A stretch of 64,000 nucleotides of DNA from Phymatolithon calcareum (taxonomy: Eukaryota > Rhodophyta > Florideophyceae > Hapalidiales): positions 1,302,001-1,366,000 of the forward strand of contig OZ345381.1 in assembly GCA_977006965.1 (NCBI GenBank), written 5' to 3'. Within the stretch, counting starts at the first letter, position 1; each line of letters begins with the position of its first letter. The notes beneath the pieces are model-generated. The model worked only from the letters and a program-made list of their open reading frames with translations. It was not told where the DNA came from and ran no database searches. The position numbers and the translations under genes are program-made. This document shows, piece after piece, positions 44,453 through 55,626 of this stretch.

Positions 44453-45550
44453 ATGTTTTACAAAGTGTCGGTCGCAGAAAGCTCCTCCGCGTTGGTGGCG
44501 TCAGCGGTGATAGTAGAAACGTCTTTTTCCCAGGTGATTGCTGGACAGTGCCGCGGACAAAGTCACTGTCACGAAGCTTGGAGGGCCCGTCATACCAGGC
44601 TATGATCCCAGTCTATGCTGTAAAACATTGCGCTCGACAGTGTTAAAGGAAAGACGACATTTCTGACGGACACAGCATACCGATTGAGAGAGATGCCAAT
44701 TGCCTCTTCATTCGTCGCGCCGCAGTTAAAGGTGAAACCGATTTCCTATTGGATCAACAATCAGAAAGAGACCCAATAAATAAATTACTTTACACACATT
44801 GAGCCATGGCTCTGTGGCGTCCCCAAGCAGACTTACAGTATCAAATCCAAGATCTCGTCCGTCCCGCTCACTCCGTGGTAGACAATCGAGGGCATCTATA
44901 TTCCGCTAGCGTTCAGCAAGAGTCGTCTCGCGCTCGAGGACTGCCTGAGACATCAAAGCTAGTCGCTCACATTGAACAGCTCCGATGTGGGCGTTATGGA
45001 GATGGGTGACATTTAGATGACTTTGCCATTGGGGTGTCGGGGGATCGAAGGACGGGGTTCCGGCGAGGATAGTTTATTATTTCTCACGGGATGTGCCACA
45101 GGGGAAATATTCTGGCTCTGAGAGGCAACGCGAGAGCAAGACTTTGGGCGCCCGTGTTTCAGCGTTTTCAAAGTATTTTTTTAAAAATATTTTGAAAACG
45201 CTGAAAAAAATTATTATTGAAATTGATTTCAGTATTGAAGGTGAAAACTTCTTTGAATGCTCAGTGAATGTTAAATGCAACGAGAGCAAGACACTGACGG
45301 GCAACGACAGCAGAAGCCGACAAGGGACCGTTCTCGTCATGGCGGGCATCAGGGGGAGTGCCGACAGTGTATGCGATCGAGCTGTTTCACGAGCTGAGAG
45401 TGTAGGGTTCTGCAGCTCCCAAAAACCGTTCTCCTCAAATTATCGCAAGCTCACATAGCGCGCAGAGTCGACCAGGCATTTAAGGCGCAGGACCCATCGC
45501 GCATCAAGAGATCCAGCCAGGGCTTTCCTTTTCTGCAAGAAACTCACCCT
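44453..45550. other. intergenic stretch with a small ORF and an AT palindrome
   Basis: It holds an ATG frame at 44806-45009 (67 codons, VRPAHSVVDNRGHLYSASVQ), unassigned and of low confidence, and the palindrome at 45157-45206. Nothing else is seen. Confidence 0.4.
45157..45206. repeat. 50-bp AT-rich palindrome
   Basis: TTTCAGCGTTTTCAAAGTA pairs with its complement on the other side across an A/T centre, with one mismatch. It would extrude as a cruciform or form a hairpin RNA. Confidence 0.8.
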
Positions 45551-45565
45551 CCCACCCAGCTCACT

Positions 45566-45654
45566 TTTTTTTTTGAGCAAAGTTTATTTAAAAGCCCCAC
45601 AGACTTCCGAAGATATGGGCAAGGCTTCCTCAGTTGCTACCTACCTTTGTTTAG
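45566..45654 (-). mobile_element. 89-bp LINE 3' tail with 15-bp target duplication
   Basis: A T-run and the shared tail (read on the minus strand: GGTAGCAACTGAGGAAGCC, then GGGGCTTTTAAATAAA) are flanked by CCCACCCAGCTCACT at 45551-45565 and 45655-45669. This is an extreme 5' truncation and shows that the tail alone is recognised by the LINE machinery. Confidence 0.88.
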
Positions 45655-45669
45655 CCCACCCAGCTCACT

Positions 45670-46819
45670 GCTCACTCTATTCGAATGTTTTCTAGTTCGC
45701 GGCTTTTTTGCCGGAATCCAGCCATACAGAGAACCGGGAATAGCGTTGCCGGAATCTGACATCTGTCTGCAATGATTTTATTTGAGGTGGTTTTGCAAAG
45801 ACCGGGCGCGAAAAGGAAGTCAGCTTTACCTTGAGGGTTCAGCAACAACGACAGAGATAGTACCGGAATAGGTGGCACATACGAGCAGCGATTCGTTCGG
45901 ATATGCACTTTGTCGGAGAAACTTTAGTAGATTTACTTTAGGGGACCGACTTCCAAACACAAAGAGTATAAAATCACCTTTCTCATGGTGGACAGGTTGC
46001 TCGAGCAGCGATACTGTATAAACTACAAATACGGAGAGCGAGAGACAATACTCGCAAAAAGCTGTATCAATTGAAAATGGCAGAATAATTAATCTTACCG
46101 TAAACTAGTTCTCAACCATGGAACTAGAGGGAGTATGAATGATGCAAAACGGAACTGCTGTGAAGAAGACTTCATCCTGGCTGCGCTGCTGACCAATGAA
46201 GATGGACCAAGAAACGGAATATGAATGCAAAAGACTTACTCGGGCCCTCACAGGGAGAGAAACTCGGATTAAGGAGATATTAGAAGGATGGATGGATTTC
46301 TGTTTTATTGAAGCTCCCTTAGTCAATTATCATTGCACCTGAGAGACTTTTCGTTGCGCTACAATCCTTCGCTTACGATTTCATTTTGATTTCGGACATT
46401 TTCTTTGGACGGTATCAACTGCCATGAGATATTAGAAGGATAGTAGAGAGATGAGTATGGAAAACAGCGAGAAGCTGCCCTGTTACTCAAATTGAGGCTT
46501 TGGAAGCTTTTAAAATAAATCAACATTTATCCCCTGTTGACCGTCGTGCGACATCTGCGGTCTCATGACCCGGGCAACTAGCCCCGCAAGGAGGAGGTCA
46601 AGTCGAGGTAGGGGAACTTAGAGTTATTGCTTGTGCTATTTGATTGTATTGCTTTGAGTCAACGGCTGACAAGTTGAGCAACGGCAGGACGGTGCTCCGA
46701 AATGAGCAGGTCTTTGTACTGTATGTTATTATCTGCGTTTGTGTGGTGTGCCCCAAGTTGAAGTTGAGCCTTCGGTAAGTTTCTGCATTACAGTCTGAAA
46801 GGCGGAGGGCAACGGGTAC
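45670..46819. other. intergenic stretch
   Basis: No gene is recognised. About 46150-46182 on the plus strand repeats, almost unchanged, a stretch of the hypothetical ORF at 46820-47317 (coding CEEDFILAA), which suggests a local duplication or a shared mobile sequence. Confidence 0.4.
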
Positions 46820-47317
46820 TTAATCGGATAGGCGCGACACTTCATTAAATTCGGTGGCCACGCAACATTTCTGTGAAACATCTTCGGTTTCAAAACGCGC
46901 AGCCAGGATGAAGTCCTCTTCACAGCGAGTATCTGGTGTGCTGGATTCAAGCTTCTTCCGTGCGTTGATGGTGCATGGACCTATATTCGAATACACAGAA
47001 GACTCCGGTGTGAATTGCACCTTGACGTCCACCGCCAACAAATCGATCTTTCGGCGCATAGGCTGAGGTCCAACGGGAAGTCTACTGTTAGCAGAAGCTG
47101 ATATACCGAGAGAAACAGCATCGTTCAGGATGGAATTTGAAGCTATATCAAGTGCATTTGGCCAAGTTGCGGTCATCAGGCTCAAAGGGAAGACATACAA
47201 GCCATCAAACGCACTCTGATGCGACGTTAATATAGTTTTGCGTCCATACCACATCCAAAGCCAGGGCAACTGCGCCTTCCACGAAGATTTACCGGGCTGC
47301 TTGAGGCACCTCATCAT
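46820..47317 (-). CDS. hypothetical protein (165 aa)
   Basis: ATG is at 47317-47315. The composition looks coding, with no low-complexity runs: LPWLWMWYGRKTILTSHQS near the start, AVDVKVQFTPESSVYSNIGP in the middle and CEEDFILAARFETEDVSQK near the end. I recognise no domain. The repeated CEEDFILAA segment 650 bp away hints at a mobile-element protein or a tandem relic. Confidence 0.35.
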   Translation of the reverse strand: MMRCLKQPGKSSWKAQLPWLWMWYGRKTILTSHQSAFDGLYVFPLSLMTATWPNALDIASNSILNDAVSLGISASANSRLPVGPQPMRRKIDLLAVDVKVQFTPESSVYSNIGPCTINARKKLESSTPDTRCEEDFILAARFETEDVSQKCCVATEFNEVSRLSD

Positions 47318-48718
47318 GCTGAAAGTGATCTTTTCGTCGCAGTCTCAGTGTGGTTTATCTCAAGCTCGGTGGCACAATTAGTGCGCCCTCGACCACGGAT
47401 ACAGCCCGAGTAATAGAGGCGTCGGCATGCACGGTGCTAAGCGATAATACGCTAGCGTTCGGTATGGTGTGGCACGGCTCGGCGAAGACGTCATTGTATC
47501 TCGGCGTCTTTTGAGGGTTCGTATATCGCAAAAGGAGCATGAAGCCAAGGAATGCCACAGACGGGAATGCGACAAGGTGGGCGCGAGTCGGCGTAGGAAG
47601 CATAGTGCACGGAAGAGCATTATGGATGTGATTCGCAGTGTGTCAAGACACGCACATGGAGTCATCCCGCTGCGATAGTTGCGCGCGATTCTGGGTATTC
47701 ACGTTCCGTACCCGCATTTTCAAGCACGACTCGTGCACGGCCCCGCACATTGGACCTGCTCCGAGCTCGGTGTGTCCGCGACTTCGCATAACCCATCCAT
47801 TCGGAAGACGGACCCGTGGAAGAATTCGGCATGGTAGTTTTGAAGACATCTGAGTTCTAAAGTTAGTAGTATAGGGGCACTATACTGAAATTCACCCCTG
47901 AAACGATCATTTTGTACGCGACGTCAGTATGAATACGGAAACTATGGTGGACAGCAGTGCCATCCTTTGTCGCGAGATTTCACTTTCGAGCTTTTTTGTT
48001 GAGACCGGCTAGGGGTACTCCCAATGAGCAACTTAGGAGTCGGTTCAATCTTGAACACACGACTGGGGTTACTCGCGATGAGCAACTTTGAACCCGGTAT
48101 GTCCTCGCCGAGGTCTAAGGTCAAGGACCTTATCGCTCGGTATCGCTGTGAAGCAAACTTCGATGGTTGTTTTCTTACTTGCTTGCCGAATTCCATCGAC
48201 GGATGAGTTCGGCCGCTTTTATAGTGTTCTGCGAAGAGTACAAGGAAATCATAATATCGCCTATGCTTGCGTGGTGCTCCAATTTCGTACCCTACAATTC
48301 GTATTCCTAAGATTAGATTTTGCGCGCAAGTGGTAAATTCGGTGCAATAATGAAATGCACTTAAGAAACGGTATGCCCGCCTTGCGAATCGCTTGGATAC
48401 AGTTTCGTGTAACTATAAGAAAGCGCTCGTGTTCTAGCGTCAATGGCTTCGATGATTACCAGCATTCATCCTGTTTCCTCTCTCAAGCCTTCTCGATTGC
48501 CACCCCTTCGCTTTTATAAATTTTGTGACATCCTTCGACAGATCAATAGTTCTTCCTGTCGGGGTAAACACGAAGACCCGATTTTTGAGAAGGTCACGGA
48601 GTGAGGCGTCGACGAGATCGTGCGATGAGAATCTATCAAAGTAGAATCGGAGGCTGACGAGCCAACCTTGGGTTCGCTTGCGCCACTCAGCATAGCGTCT
48701 GGTTGAGGCATCATCGTA
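47318..48718. other. intergenic stretch with a short tandem repeat
   Basis: About 48012-48085 has two imperfect copies of a unit beginning GGGGTWACTC and containing ATGAGCAACTT. Several overlapping frames occur, none with family features. Confidence 0.4.
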
Positions 48719-48726
48719 ATCAGAAC

Positions 48727-49531
48727 CAGGCTTGGAACCAATTTAATTGCTGGAATTGCTGAAGGAAAGAGCAATCGTGCAATTCAACCGTTCGTCGCTT
48801 CTTCTTTTCAAATAAACTGCAATTGGCAATCCCTACTCCAATCGAAACTGCAATTCCTACCCTTTACTGCAATTCGTTTACCAATTAGCGAAGCCTAACT
48901 CTTCTTCGTTTCCGTTCACCAGGCACGACTTGAGATGGTTGTAGGGGTTTGAGTAGCCCTTGTTGTGCTCAAAAACGAACTCCGGTTTTGACTGGGAGGT
49001 GCATGTCTCTCCACCCGGGCACTGGAACACTTGAAAAGTCACATTTGTTCGAGCACCGGATCCTCGACGAATATTGACATCGCGAAGTTCTTAGCGGAGC
49101 TTCTTCATGAGAAGTAAGACCACCTCTTTCTTCGACGGTTTGCGTGATGGAGGCGACATCGTGAATTTGGCCCTGGCGATATTAACTTAGCAGTCTCTTT
49201 GGCTTTTATAGGAGTACCATCGTACTTCTATGCAGCACCCACGTTTATCTGATGCAATGTGCTAACATAGACGTATATTGAAAGTACAAAATGGGTACGT
49301 ATTCAAATGCATCGAATGCGTAAGTAAACATAGCTTTTTTCTGATTCAGCATATAAATAGAGAAAAACGTAGCGCAATACTTGTCGCAATTGAATCTTCG
49401 TGAGAAATACACATTGCAATTAGATGCTCATCGTACCTCGCAAATTTCAGTCACGAGTCTATTGTACAATTAACTCGAATTGCAATTAATTGCAATTAAT
49501 TGGAATTGCAATCAAATTGGTTCCAAGCCTG
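48727..49531. mobile_element. non-autonomous hAT-like DNA transposon (805 bp)
   Basis: An 8-bp target duplication, ATCAGAAC, flanks it (48719-48726, 49532-49539). Terminal inverted repeats start CAGGCTTGGAACCAATTT at both ends. The interior is rich in GCAATT-like motifs near the ends and carries the remains of a BED zinc finger on the minus strand. An 8-bp TSD, CAGG-type termini and BED together indicate hAT. Confidence 0.88.
48878..49159 (-). pseudogene. BED-type zinc finger remnant of a hAT transposase
   Basis: The 94-codon frame starts at ATG 49159-49157 and has one internal TAA (49093-49091, codon 23). After it come FQVFQCPGGETC and GYSNPYNHLKSC, spacing two Cys, a His and a Cys as in BED fingers that bind transposon ends. 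The catalytic domain is deleted. Confidence 0.65.
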
Positions 49532-49539
49532 ATCAGAAC

Positions 49540-50029
49540 CTGCAACAGGACGCGTCCTTGATGCAGCACCGGTCGGACGTGGCATGCAGCACTGGAAAAA
49601 TTTTGCGCCGATATCTTCTTCAGCAACGCTATGCATGGTATAGCATGTATCTTTGTACTGTCCTGCAACTCAAAACACGATGACCGAATAACCTTGAATT
49701 CTGATTAAAATTTCGTTTGCAAGAATGTTTACACTTGGTGGTACAGGCGAACGCAGTCCAGAGGAGCACCTCATAGAAGAAAATAGTTTAAGAATGAAGA
49801 AAAAGGCTTATGAGAGTCGTTGGAAGAACAAGTAAGACTTCTTCAAGAACCAAGACTAAAAGCTTTGTTGTTCAGTGTCCTATGTCTGCAGCAAGATCGA
49901 TGGTCCTGGCGGCCCGCTTCTCAAACTTAGAAAAAAAGAAAATTGAATGAAATGTAACTAAAAAAGGAAGTAGATGTCACCTTTTAAACTATGGGGTTTC
50001 CCTACGCTTGTATAGGGGAGTTTCATAGT
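49540..50029. other. short intergenic stretch
   Basis: No coding frame or RNA gene is recognised. Confidence 0.4.
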
Positions 50030-51023
50030 TCTTTCTTTCTTTCTTTCTTTATTGCGGAAAGATTGCTCACACTTATGGTAAGCGTCTAGAGCTGTTTTGC
50101 AACAGCATCTCATTGTTCAGAAATTTGAGTACGGCTAGGGGTCTCTCACGGCATACCTCTTCTACAGTCTTTTTTCCCACTCGGCCAATATATTTTCGTC
50201 GTGAGGCGGAACGTCCACCACATCGTAGGATTAGGTGTTCGGTAGTTTCCTTGGAACCAGAATTACAGGCCTTGCACACTGGATCGTACGGAATTACTTC
50301 CATATTGCATCCGTGGTGAAAAGTGGCAACCACTGGGGTGCAGTCTCCAATCAGCTGGTGCAGCATCACCTCTGCTCGTCTATGCGATATGGGAAGGTCT
50401 TCTGTAAGGGTTGGAACGACGACTGGATCGAATTTGGAAGGCGGCCTGATGATGGATCTTGCTGCTTCAAGTGTCAGAGGAACTTTCTGGTGGTCCAGAA
50501 GGTTAGATTCGTAGATACCCTTTCGAGCTAATTCGTCGGCAGCATCATTTCTTGGAATTCCACAGTGACTAGGAATCCAAATGCCTTCGACAAAGATACC
50601 CTTGGACATCAGCTGCTCCATAAGGCCCCAAAGTTTCCGTACCATCTCCCCATATCCCCTTGGTTCACCGTCAATAGCATCGATAGCGCTCCTACTGTCA
50701 GTGAACCACCGTATAGTGCTTCCAGGTGCGAATGGGATCTTCAACACTTCTTGGAACGCATGGGCAGCGGCAAAGACCTCGGCGTCATATGAAGATCCAA
50801 CAGCTCCTGCCGTCAGCGCCAATTCCTTCACCATTTCGTTTCCGTTCATCAGCAAAATCCCTGCGCCGCCGACATTAGCAGGTATGGTTCTATACATGTC
50901 TAGCATATCGCCATCCTCATCACAAAGAACCGCATGCTGTTTGGAAACGGTTGGAGTGGAGGCATACGCATGTTTGTCCTTTATTAGAATCCGAAGATTG
51001 TACCAGGATTGCGCAATTCCCAA
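50030..51023 (-). mobile_element. LINE 3' part: RNase H and zinc-knuckle region, (AAAG)n tail
   Basis: The minus-strand frame 51023-50073 (no ATG at its start) contains an RNase H fold: NVGGAGILLMNG, SSYDAEVFAAAHAF (Glu), RWFTDSRSAIDAI (Asp), IPSHCGIPRNDAADELA (His, Asp). A CKAC...EHLILRC zinc motif follows, common at the end of I/Tad-type LINE ORF2. The first RNase H aspartate (TDGS) is not seen. The 3' end is ATAAAGAAAGAAAG repeated, at 50062-50030. RT is missing or lost upstream, where a frameshifted piece continues to about 51144. It is a different LINE lineage from 41944-44440. Confidence 0.82.
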
Positions 51024-51144
51024 TTTTTCGTAAAGTGTTATGAGAAAACATCCGTTCCGGTGTAAAAAGTGAGGATGCTAATTGGACTTCATAGAGGCTC
51101 CGATCATAAGGAACAGGATAGAAGCCGCCGACTTGGATTTCCAC

Positions 51145-52539
51145 TGTGCAGTTTCTTGTACTTGAATTGATTTTGTGAGCTCTTCAACATGTACGTGATG
51201 TAGTGTAGTTTTGTTCTATGATTTAGTTTGCCCCTTGGGATGGACTCTTTCCCATCCAGTGTTGGCGTATGCTCTCCGGAAAGCCAGATACCAGAACATG
51301 CCTCCTGCAAGGTTACGCTTTGTAACCGAATCTTGGGAAGGGTACCGTCAAGGCCTCATTCGGGTTTCATCACGGATCCTGGGGTGGCAGAAGATCAGTT
51401 CGTGCCGGATATTTTGGGGCCTTGCAACCCCCGGAATGCTACTGCAGCACACCGCGGCTTTGAGAGCTTCGCGGGAGTAACGGCCCCTGATCACCATCTC
51501 GGAAGTCGGGCGGATTTACAACCCGCCTCGTCGGCTTTACGAGCCGGTGTCGGCCACAGACTGACCACCGTTCGTTTTCTTGGGGAGTTACGCCGTCAGC
51601 CTGTGCCGACGCGACGGACCCACTGAGGAAGAACTTTGGAATCATCACGTGATACGATTGCGATGTTCTCAGTTTTCCATGTGTTGTATACGAAAACCCT
51701 CATCTATGTGTCGGAGACCAAGAGGTCTGGAAGGCTAACGAGTGAAAAGTTTTCGAGATTACAAATAGTCTAGTTGATAATTACGAATGGATTCCTGTTC
51801 CCTTTTAGACGAATAGAATTTTCTGTGTAGTAACTTGAACGTGTGAGCCAGTGAGAGCTAAGCTTGCCTCTTTGGGAAGAAATTTAAACCTTGGGAAAAG
51901 TTCTATGGATATTTCGAGCAATTGTACTGCCGTGAAATGTCGAAATGAATACACTTACGCAATACGCCTCCCATTCCTCTTGAATCGAAGAAATAAATTG
52001 ATTCAAGTCTTTTGGCTTTGTTCAGAGCGTCCGGAAAAGGGCTTGGATCAGATGTCTGCAAATTTCATTGATATCCCTGTTCGAGAAAGCGAGACTAATG
52101 TGGTATTTGAGTTTAATTTGTCATTGCTTTATTGTCGTGCCCATCACCTGCCGCTCAGGGTAAAAGAAAAAGATGACGCGGATAAAATCTGTGTTGGTAG
52201 TCTTGGTTCTTTCATAGGGCTGTTTCATGGGAGAAACTCTTTAGATCGAAAACAGGTACATGTTTCGAAAGACTTCTTGACTGGTTCACTACGCGGCCGG
52301 AGCTGGTCGGGGCTTTTGTGGCTGTGGCTTGGCTGGCTTGGACGGCTTAATCGGCGTGGTCGGCGTGGTCGGTTTGGTCGGCTTTTCCATTTTAGTTCAA
52401 GTGTACGGGATGCAATTCAAGCCAAGTTTGGTGGGATCTGGCAGAGAGTTTCTGGGCAATTCTAGTGGAACCAATGCTTATGTACGAATTCGTTCTGTAA
52501 TCGCTTGGAGTATAAAGATAAGAATGGGTTTATCTTGAA
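51145..52539. other. unassigned stretch
   Basis: Frames at 51228-51626 and 51851-52465 are open but unassigned. The second includes a TGG/CGG-rich simple-sequence tract at 52310-52385 that codes Gly/Arg/Leu repeats and is probably non-coding. Confidence 0.35.
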
Positions 52540-52818
52540 AAGGGGTGATCTCGCTCTGATGCGATGCCTCAGTCTAAGATGCGCCAAGGATCGCGGGTTA
52601 AATAAGGGCGGCGGCGAGCAATTGCACACCCTGGAAAAAGGGGGGCACTAACCTACACTAGACTAATAGTACGTTGAGTGCTAGTCGGTGTCTGAGATAA
52701 ATCCGTTGGCTCCTCTTGGAAGATTCGTTCAACATACTGTGTTGACAGTGTCGGTGGTTAGATCGCAAGGAGCCGTTAGAGAGTTCCTAGGTCGATGGTG
52801 ATAATGTCGTTCATTACA
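52540..52818 (-). repeat. diverged gypsy-type solo LTR
   Basis: The right half (from CTACACTAGACTAATAGTACG through GCTAGTCGGTGTC to TGTCGTTCATTACA at 52818) follows the same order of motifs as the gypsy LTR at 37564-37802, including CTAGTCGGTGTC and the TTACA end. The left limit is uncertain. It belongs to a related but older family. Confidence 0.6.
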
Positions 52819-54154
52819 CCCGTGCAACATTGCGTATCTACAGCAAGTACGGATAGATTTAAGAACTCTGGAATTCCACCGACGATAATGTTTCGGCAGG
52901 ATTACTTGGCTGAGAGTACGAAGACGAGAGGAACGGATGAACAAGCCGCAGGTCTAGATTATAAAAATATTGATTTCGTCGCCTGAAAAAGCAACTGAAA
53001 ACTGCGATGTAATCAGACGACAACGCGCTCCCGATATGTCCTAATTTTATTGGGACAGTTCTTTGATGGGCGAAGCAGAAAGGCGACGTCAGGCTTCTTG
53101 TAGCGAGCACAAGAAAATAGTGTCTCTTTGCACGATATTCGTTCCGGAGAACTGTCTCTAAAGTGGCACTGCTCATCAATATCGCATTGTAGTGGAGATC
53201 GCACCTTCTCGTGCGATCAGCGGCACCCCAGTATGGTGTACAAACTAGTCCCTAAGCTCCTCTCGATTCTGCGGCTAATTTGCAAATGAAGAGTCCAGCG
53301 GTATTCTTGAGGGTGACCCTGTGGCGCTCGCTGAGCTTAATTTGAGGAGACTTCTTCAACGTTTGATACACGTTTCGAAGTAGCTTAACTTGAGGCCTTC
53401 GTGATTTGCAGGCATTCAAATTTTGAAAGCCTACATGTCATAAGGGCCTCAATTTAAGCTACTTCGAAATCCTTAAATTTCAAATAGACGTGTTTTCTTC
53501 TATCGAAGCGACACATAGATGTGACGAAAATGCGGACTACTGTAGAGCTCCACTCTCTCTCTCCCACTGAAAAAGGAAAACCTTTGTTTGTACACTGATT
53601 AGCTCTTATAATCATGGACGCGACACGAGTCATGAGCGTTTTCCAGTCACGTCAATGAAAGCATCGCCATTGTAATGCGGAATCCACCGTCGTTGTAGTG
53701 CAAATTGCAAAAGCTGGGCTTTCTAAGAGACATCCTTCGAGATTAAGAATTGGTCGGCGATATTCGCTCTCGGTTCCCCTACTGTACTCTCTGTACAATT
53801 CAAGAGCAATGCTTGGATACACGAGGTCACATTTCGTAAACGCCTCCAAAGCCGGATTGTAATTTTAAAGCGAGGCTCTGATCCCATGCAGTTGATAACC
53901 GCCAATTCCAATGGAAGATCTTAGTCTGCCCTGGTGACATTTACGAGTCGCAGGAAGTCAATGCCGTTGAACATTATTTGCCTCGGTCCCCAGAGTTCTC
54001 TTTCAAAGAACACCATGCTTCACAGACCGGTCAAGCATCGGCAGTGTCTATCACGTCCTCGCCCTTTATCTTCACAAGAATTGACATATGCTATTTGAGA
54101 GTCACTCGCTTGGGGCCACATTGTGTACTTTCATTGCAAACTGTCAGATTGAAT
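52819..54154. other. gene-free stretch with one hairpin
   Basis: No gene is recognised. The long stem-loop at 53373-53469 is listed separately. Confidence 0.45.
53373..53469. repeat. 97-bp stem-loop, miRNA-precursor-like
   Basis: Arms of 25 bp (53373-53397 and 53445-53469; TTTCGAAGTAGCTTAACTTG...) pair with one mismatch. An inner stem follows (AGGCATTCAAA with TTTTGAAAGCCT). The size and bulged structure resemble a small-RNA precursor, but no expression data are available. Confidence 0.75.
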
Positions 54155-54522
54155 GTCCAAGAGAAGCGTCTATAGTAACGATGTCAACGCCATTTGTCGA
54201 TAGGGCCCTAAACGAGTACCGCGCTGCGTGCCATGCGCGATTGCGATATGCTGACGGATCCGCTGTCAAATGAGCTCGGTATATGTATTACCGTGCAGCT
54301 AAATGTTACAAAAGAACACACAATGACGCCACACTACCCGGGGTCGTCCACGGCGAACATTACAGAAATCCTGCCACTGAGACAGGATTATCTGAGATGC
54401 TAAGCTTTTCCGTCCGCCTTCCTGGCGGTACGTTTTCGTGAGCTACACAAAGATAGGTAGCAACTGAGGAAGCCTTGCCCATATCTGCGAAAGTATGTGG
54501 GGCTATTATAATCCAGACCCTT
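54155..54522 (+). mobile_element. LINE 3' fragment, same family as 30419-31350
   Basis: From GCGTCTATAGTAACGATGTC onward it parallels the minus strand of the LINE in Fanzor copy 1. It includes the ORF end (CDMLTDPLSNELGICIT against YDMLSDQLSNELGALIT) and the tail GGTAGCAACTGAGGAAGCC. The tail is cut short by the fold-back element that starts at 54525. Confidence 0.78.
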
Positions 54523-54524
54523 GC

Positions 54525-54669
54525 AAGGATAGAGCCCTTGGGAAATTGTTTTTTGTAATCGAAGTTTATTTTTAAATAAACTTCGATTACAAAAAAACAA
54601 TTGAATTTTATTTTAATATACTTCGATTACAAAAAAAACTTTTGTCCAAGGGCTCTATCCTAAGGGTCT
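54525..54669. repeat. nested fold-back element (145 bp)
   Basis: Outer arms AGACCCTT...AGGATAGAGCCCTTGG and their complement (one 3-nt bulge) enclose an inner near-perfect hairpin of TTTTTTGTAATCGAAGTTTA against its complement, followed by a third copy of the inner arm. It behaves like a small MITE that landed in a LINE tail. Confidence 0.82.
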
Positions 54670-55020
54670 AAAGATAAGATCGTAGGACGTTTGCGCTGGG
54701 TCTTCGGTGGATCGGATATCCTTCTACAGTAGTGCCACTAAGGCAAAATTCAGACCATTTAATTCGTCTTTCATGTGTCCAATAAGTTGGCAACCACATT
54801 TTTAAAGAAGTTTGCTTAGCAAACAATGTAAAGAGCAAGGTATCAATTATCCTGCGCAAAATTTCAAAACATTACTCTGCAAGGCGACGGCGACCTTCCT
54901 CTCCCATATCTATCTGCGGCAGCGAGTCAGCAACTCCATATTGTCAATATTTCTATCACATAACCACCCCAGTAGTATCTTCGTGGCTCCGGTCCAGCAC
55001 CGCAGAATGCCCGCACACCT
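54670..55020. other. short spacer
   Basis: Nothing is recognised here. Confidence 0.4.
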
Positions 55021-55395
55021 TCACCCAGCACCAGTATAATCTGCTTCGCGCTCACGGGAAGCTGGAAGCACCCTAACTTGCTCGCTCTTCGGCCGATCGC
55101 CAATCACCCGGGTGTTGAATCCTTTGCATGCTTGGCACTTGTGGTAATTAAAGTGGTACTCCGTCACAGACCGCTTGTCGCAGTCATGGCACAAGACCTC
55201 CAACCTTTTATCGCGGTATTCAGGCGGCAGCATATGACTTGCCATTGCCTCGTCAATCTGATCGTAATACATCTGCATATTCGTCAGCGTCTTATTGCAC
55301 AGCGGGCACACATAGTTGTGCGCGGTGTGCAACTTGAAACAGGCTTCATGTATGGCATGCCCAGAACGCATGAATTCTGAGAATATGCGCCTTGT
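55021..55395 (-). pseudogene. RCHY1/PIRH2-type E3 ubiquitin ligase, C-terminal fragment
   Basis: RCHY1-type ligases have CHY, CTCHY, RING and zinc-ribbon modules and ubiquitinate regulatory proteins. Here only the end is present: the second half of the RING (RSGHAIHEACFKLH, then YVCPLCNKTL), followed by the family helix DEAMASHMLPPEYRDKR and the zinc ribbon (VLCHDCDKRS, HKCQACKGFNTRVIGD). An ATG at 55371 could start a short protein. The open frame goes on to 55626, but its first 80 residues look unrelated and cross a perfect palindrome (55484-55521). It has probably lost its 5' part through rearrangement. Confidence 0.75.
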
Positions 55396-55483
55396 ATAAT
55401 ACATCAAACACAGATTTTGGTGGTGGAGGACGAAAAATCGTGAAGGTGCTGTAATGAAAAATCTGAAGATTTTCTTGCTGCCA

Positions 55484-55521
55484 CCTGCTGCCCCATGCAT
55501 GCGCATGCATGGGGCAGCAGG
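55484..55521. repeat. 38-bp perfect palindrome
   Basis: CCTGCTGCCCCATGCATGC is followed at once by its exact reverse complement. It lies about 90 bp from the break in the RCHY1 fragment and may mark the rearrangement point. Confidence 0.9.
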
Positions 55522-55626
55522 CGGTAAAGCCTTCGTGACGCTTGTGGTCCACAAGACATAGTGAATATGAGAGTTATCTGGAAAAGACAGAAGCGAATGT
55601 ACCGGGCTGGCTATGTTCTTCTCCAT

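Noticed and set aside
51228-51626. 132-codon ORF rich in Arg and Pro
   Set aside because: No recognisable domain; an overlapping frame of similar length exists on the other strand.
51851-52465. 204-codon ORF with Gly/Arg/Leu-rich end
   Set aside because: It has a GTG start and its C-terminal half is a simple-sequence tract; no family match.
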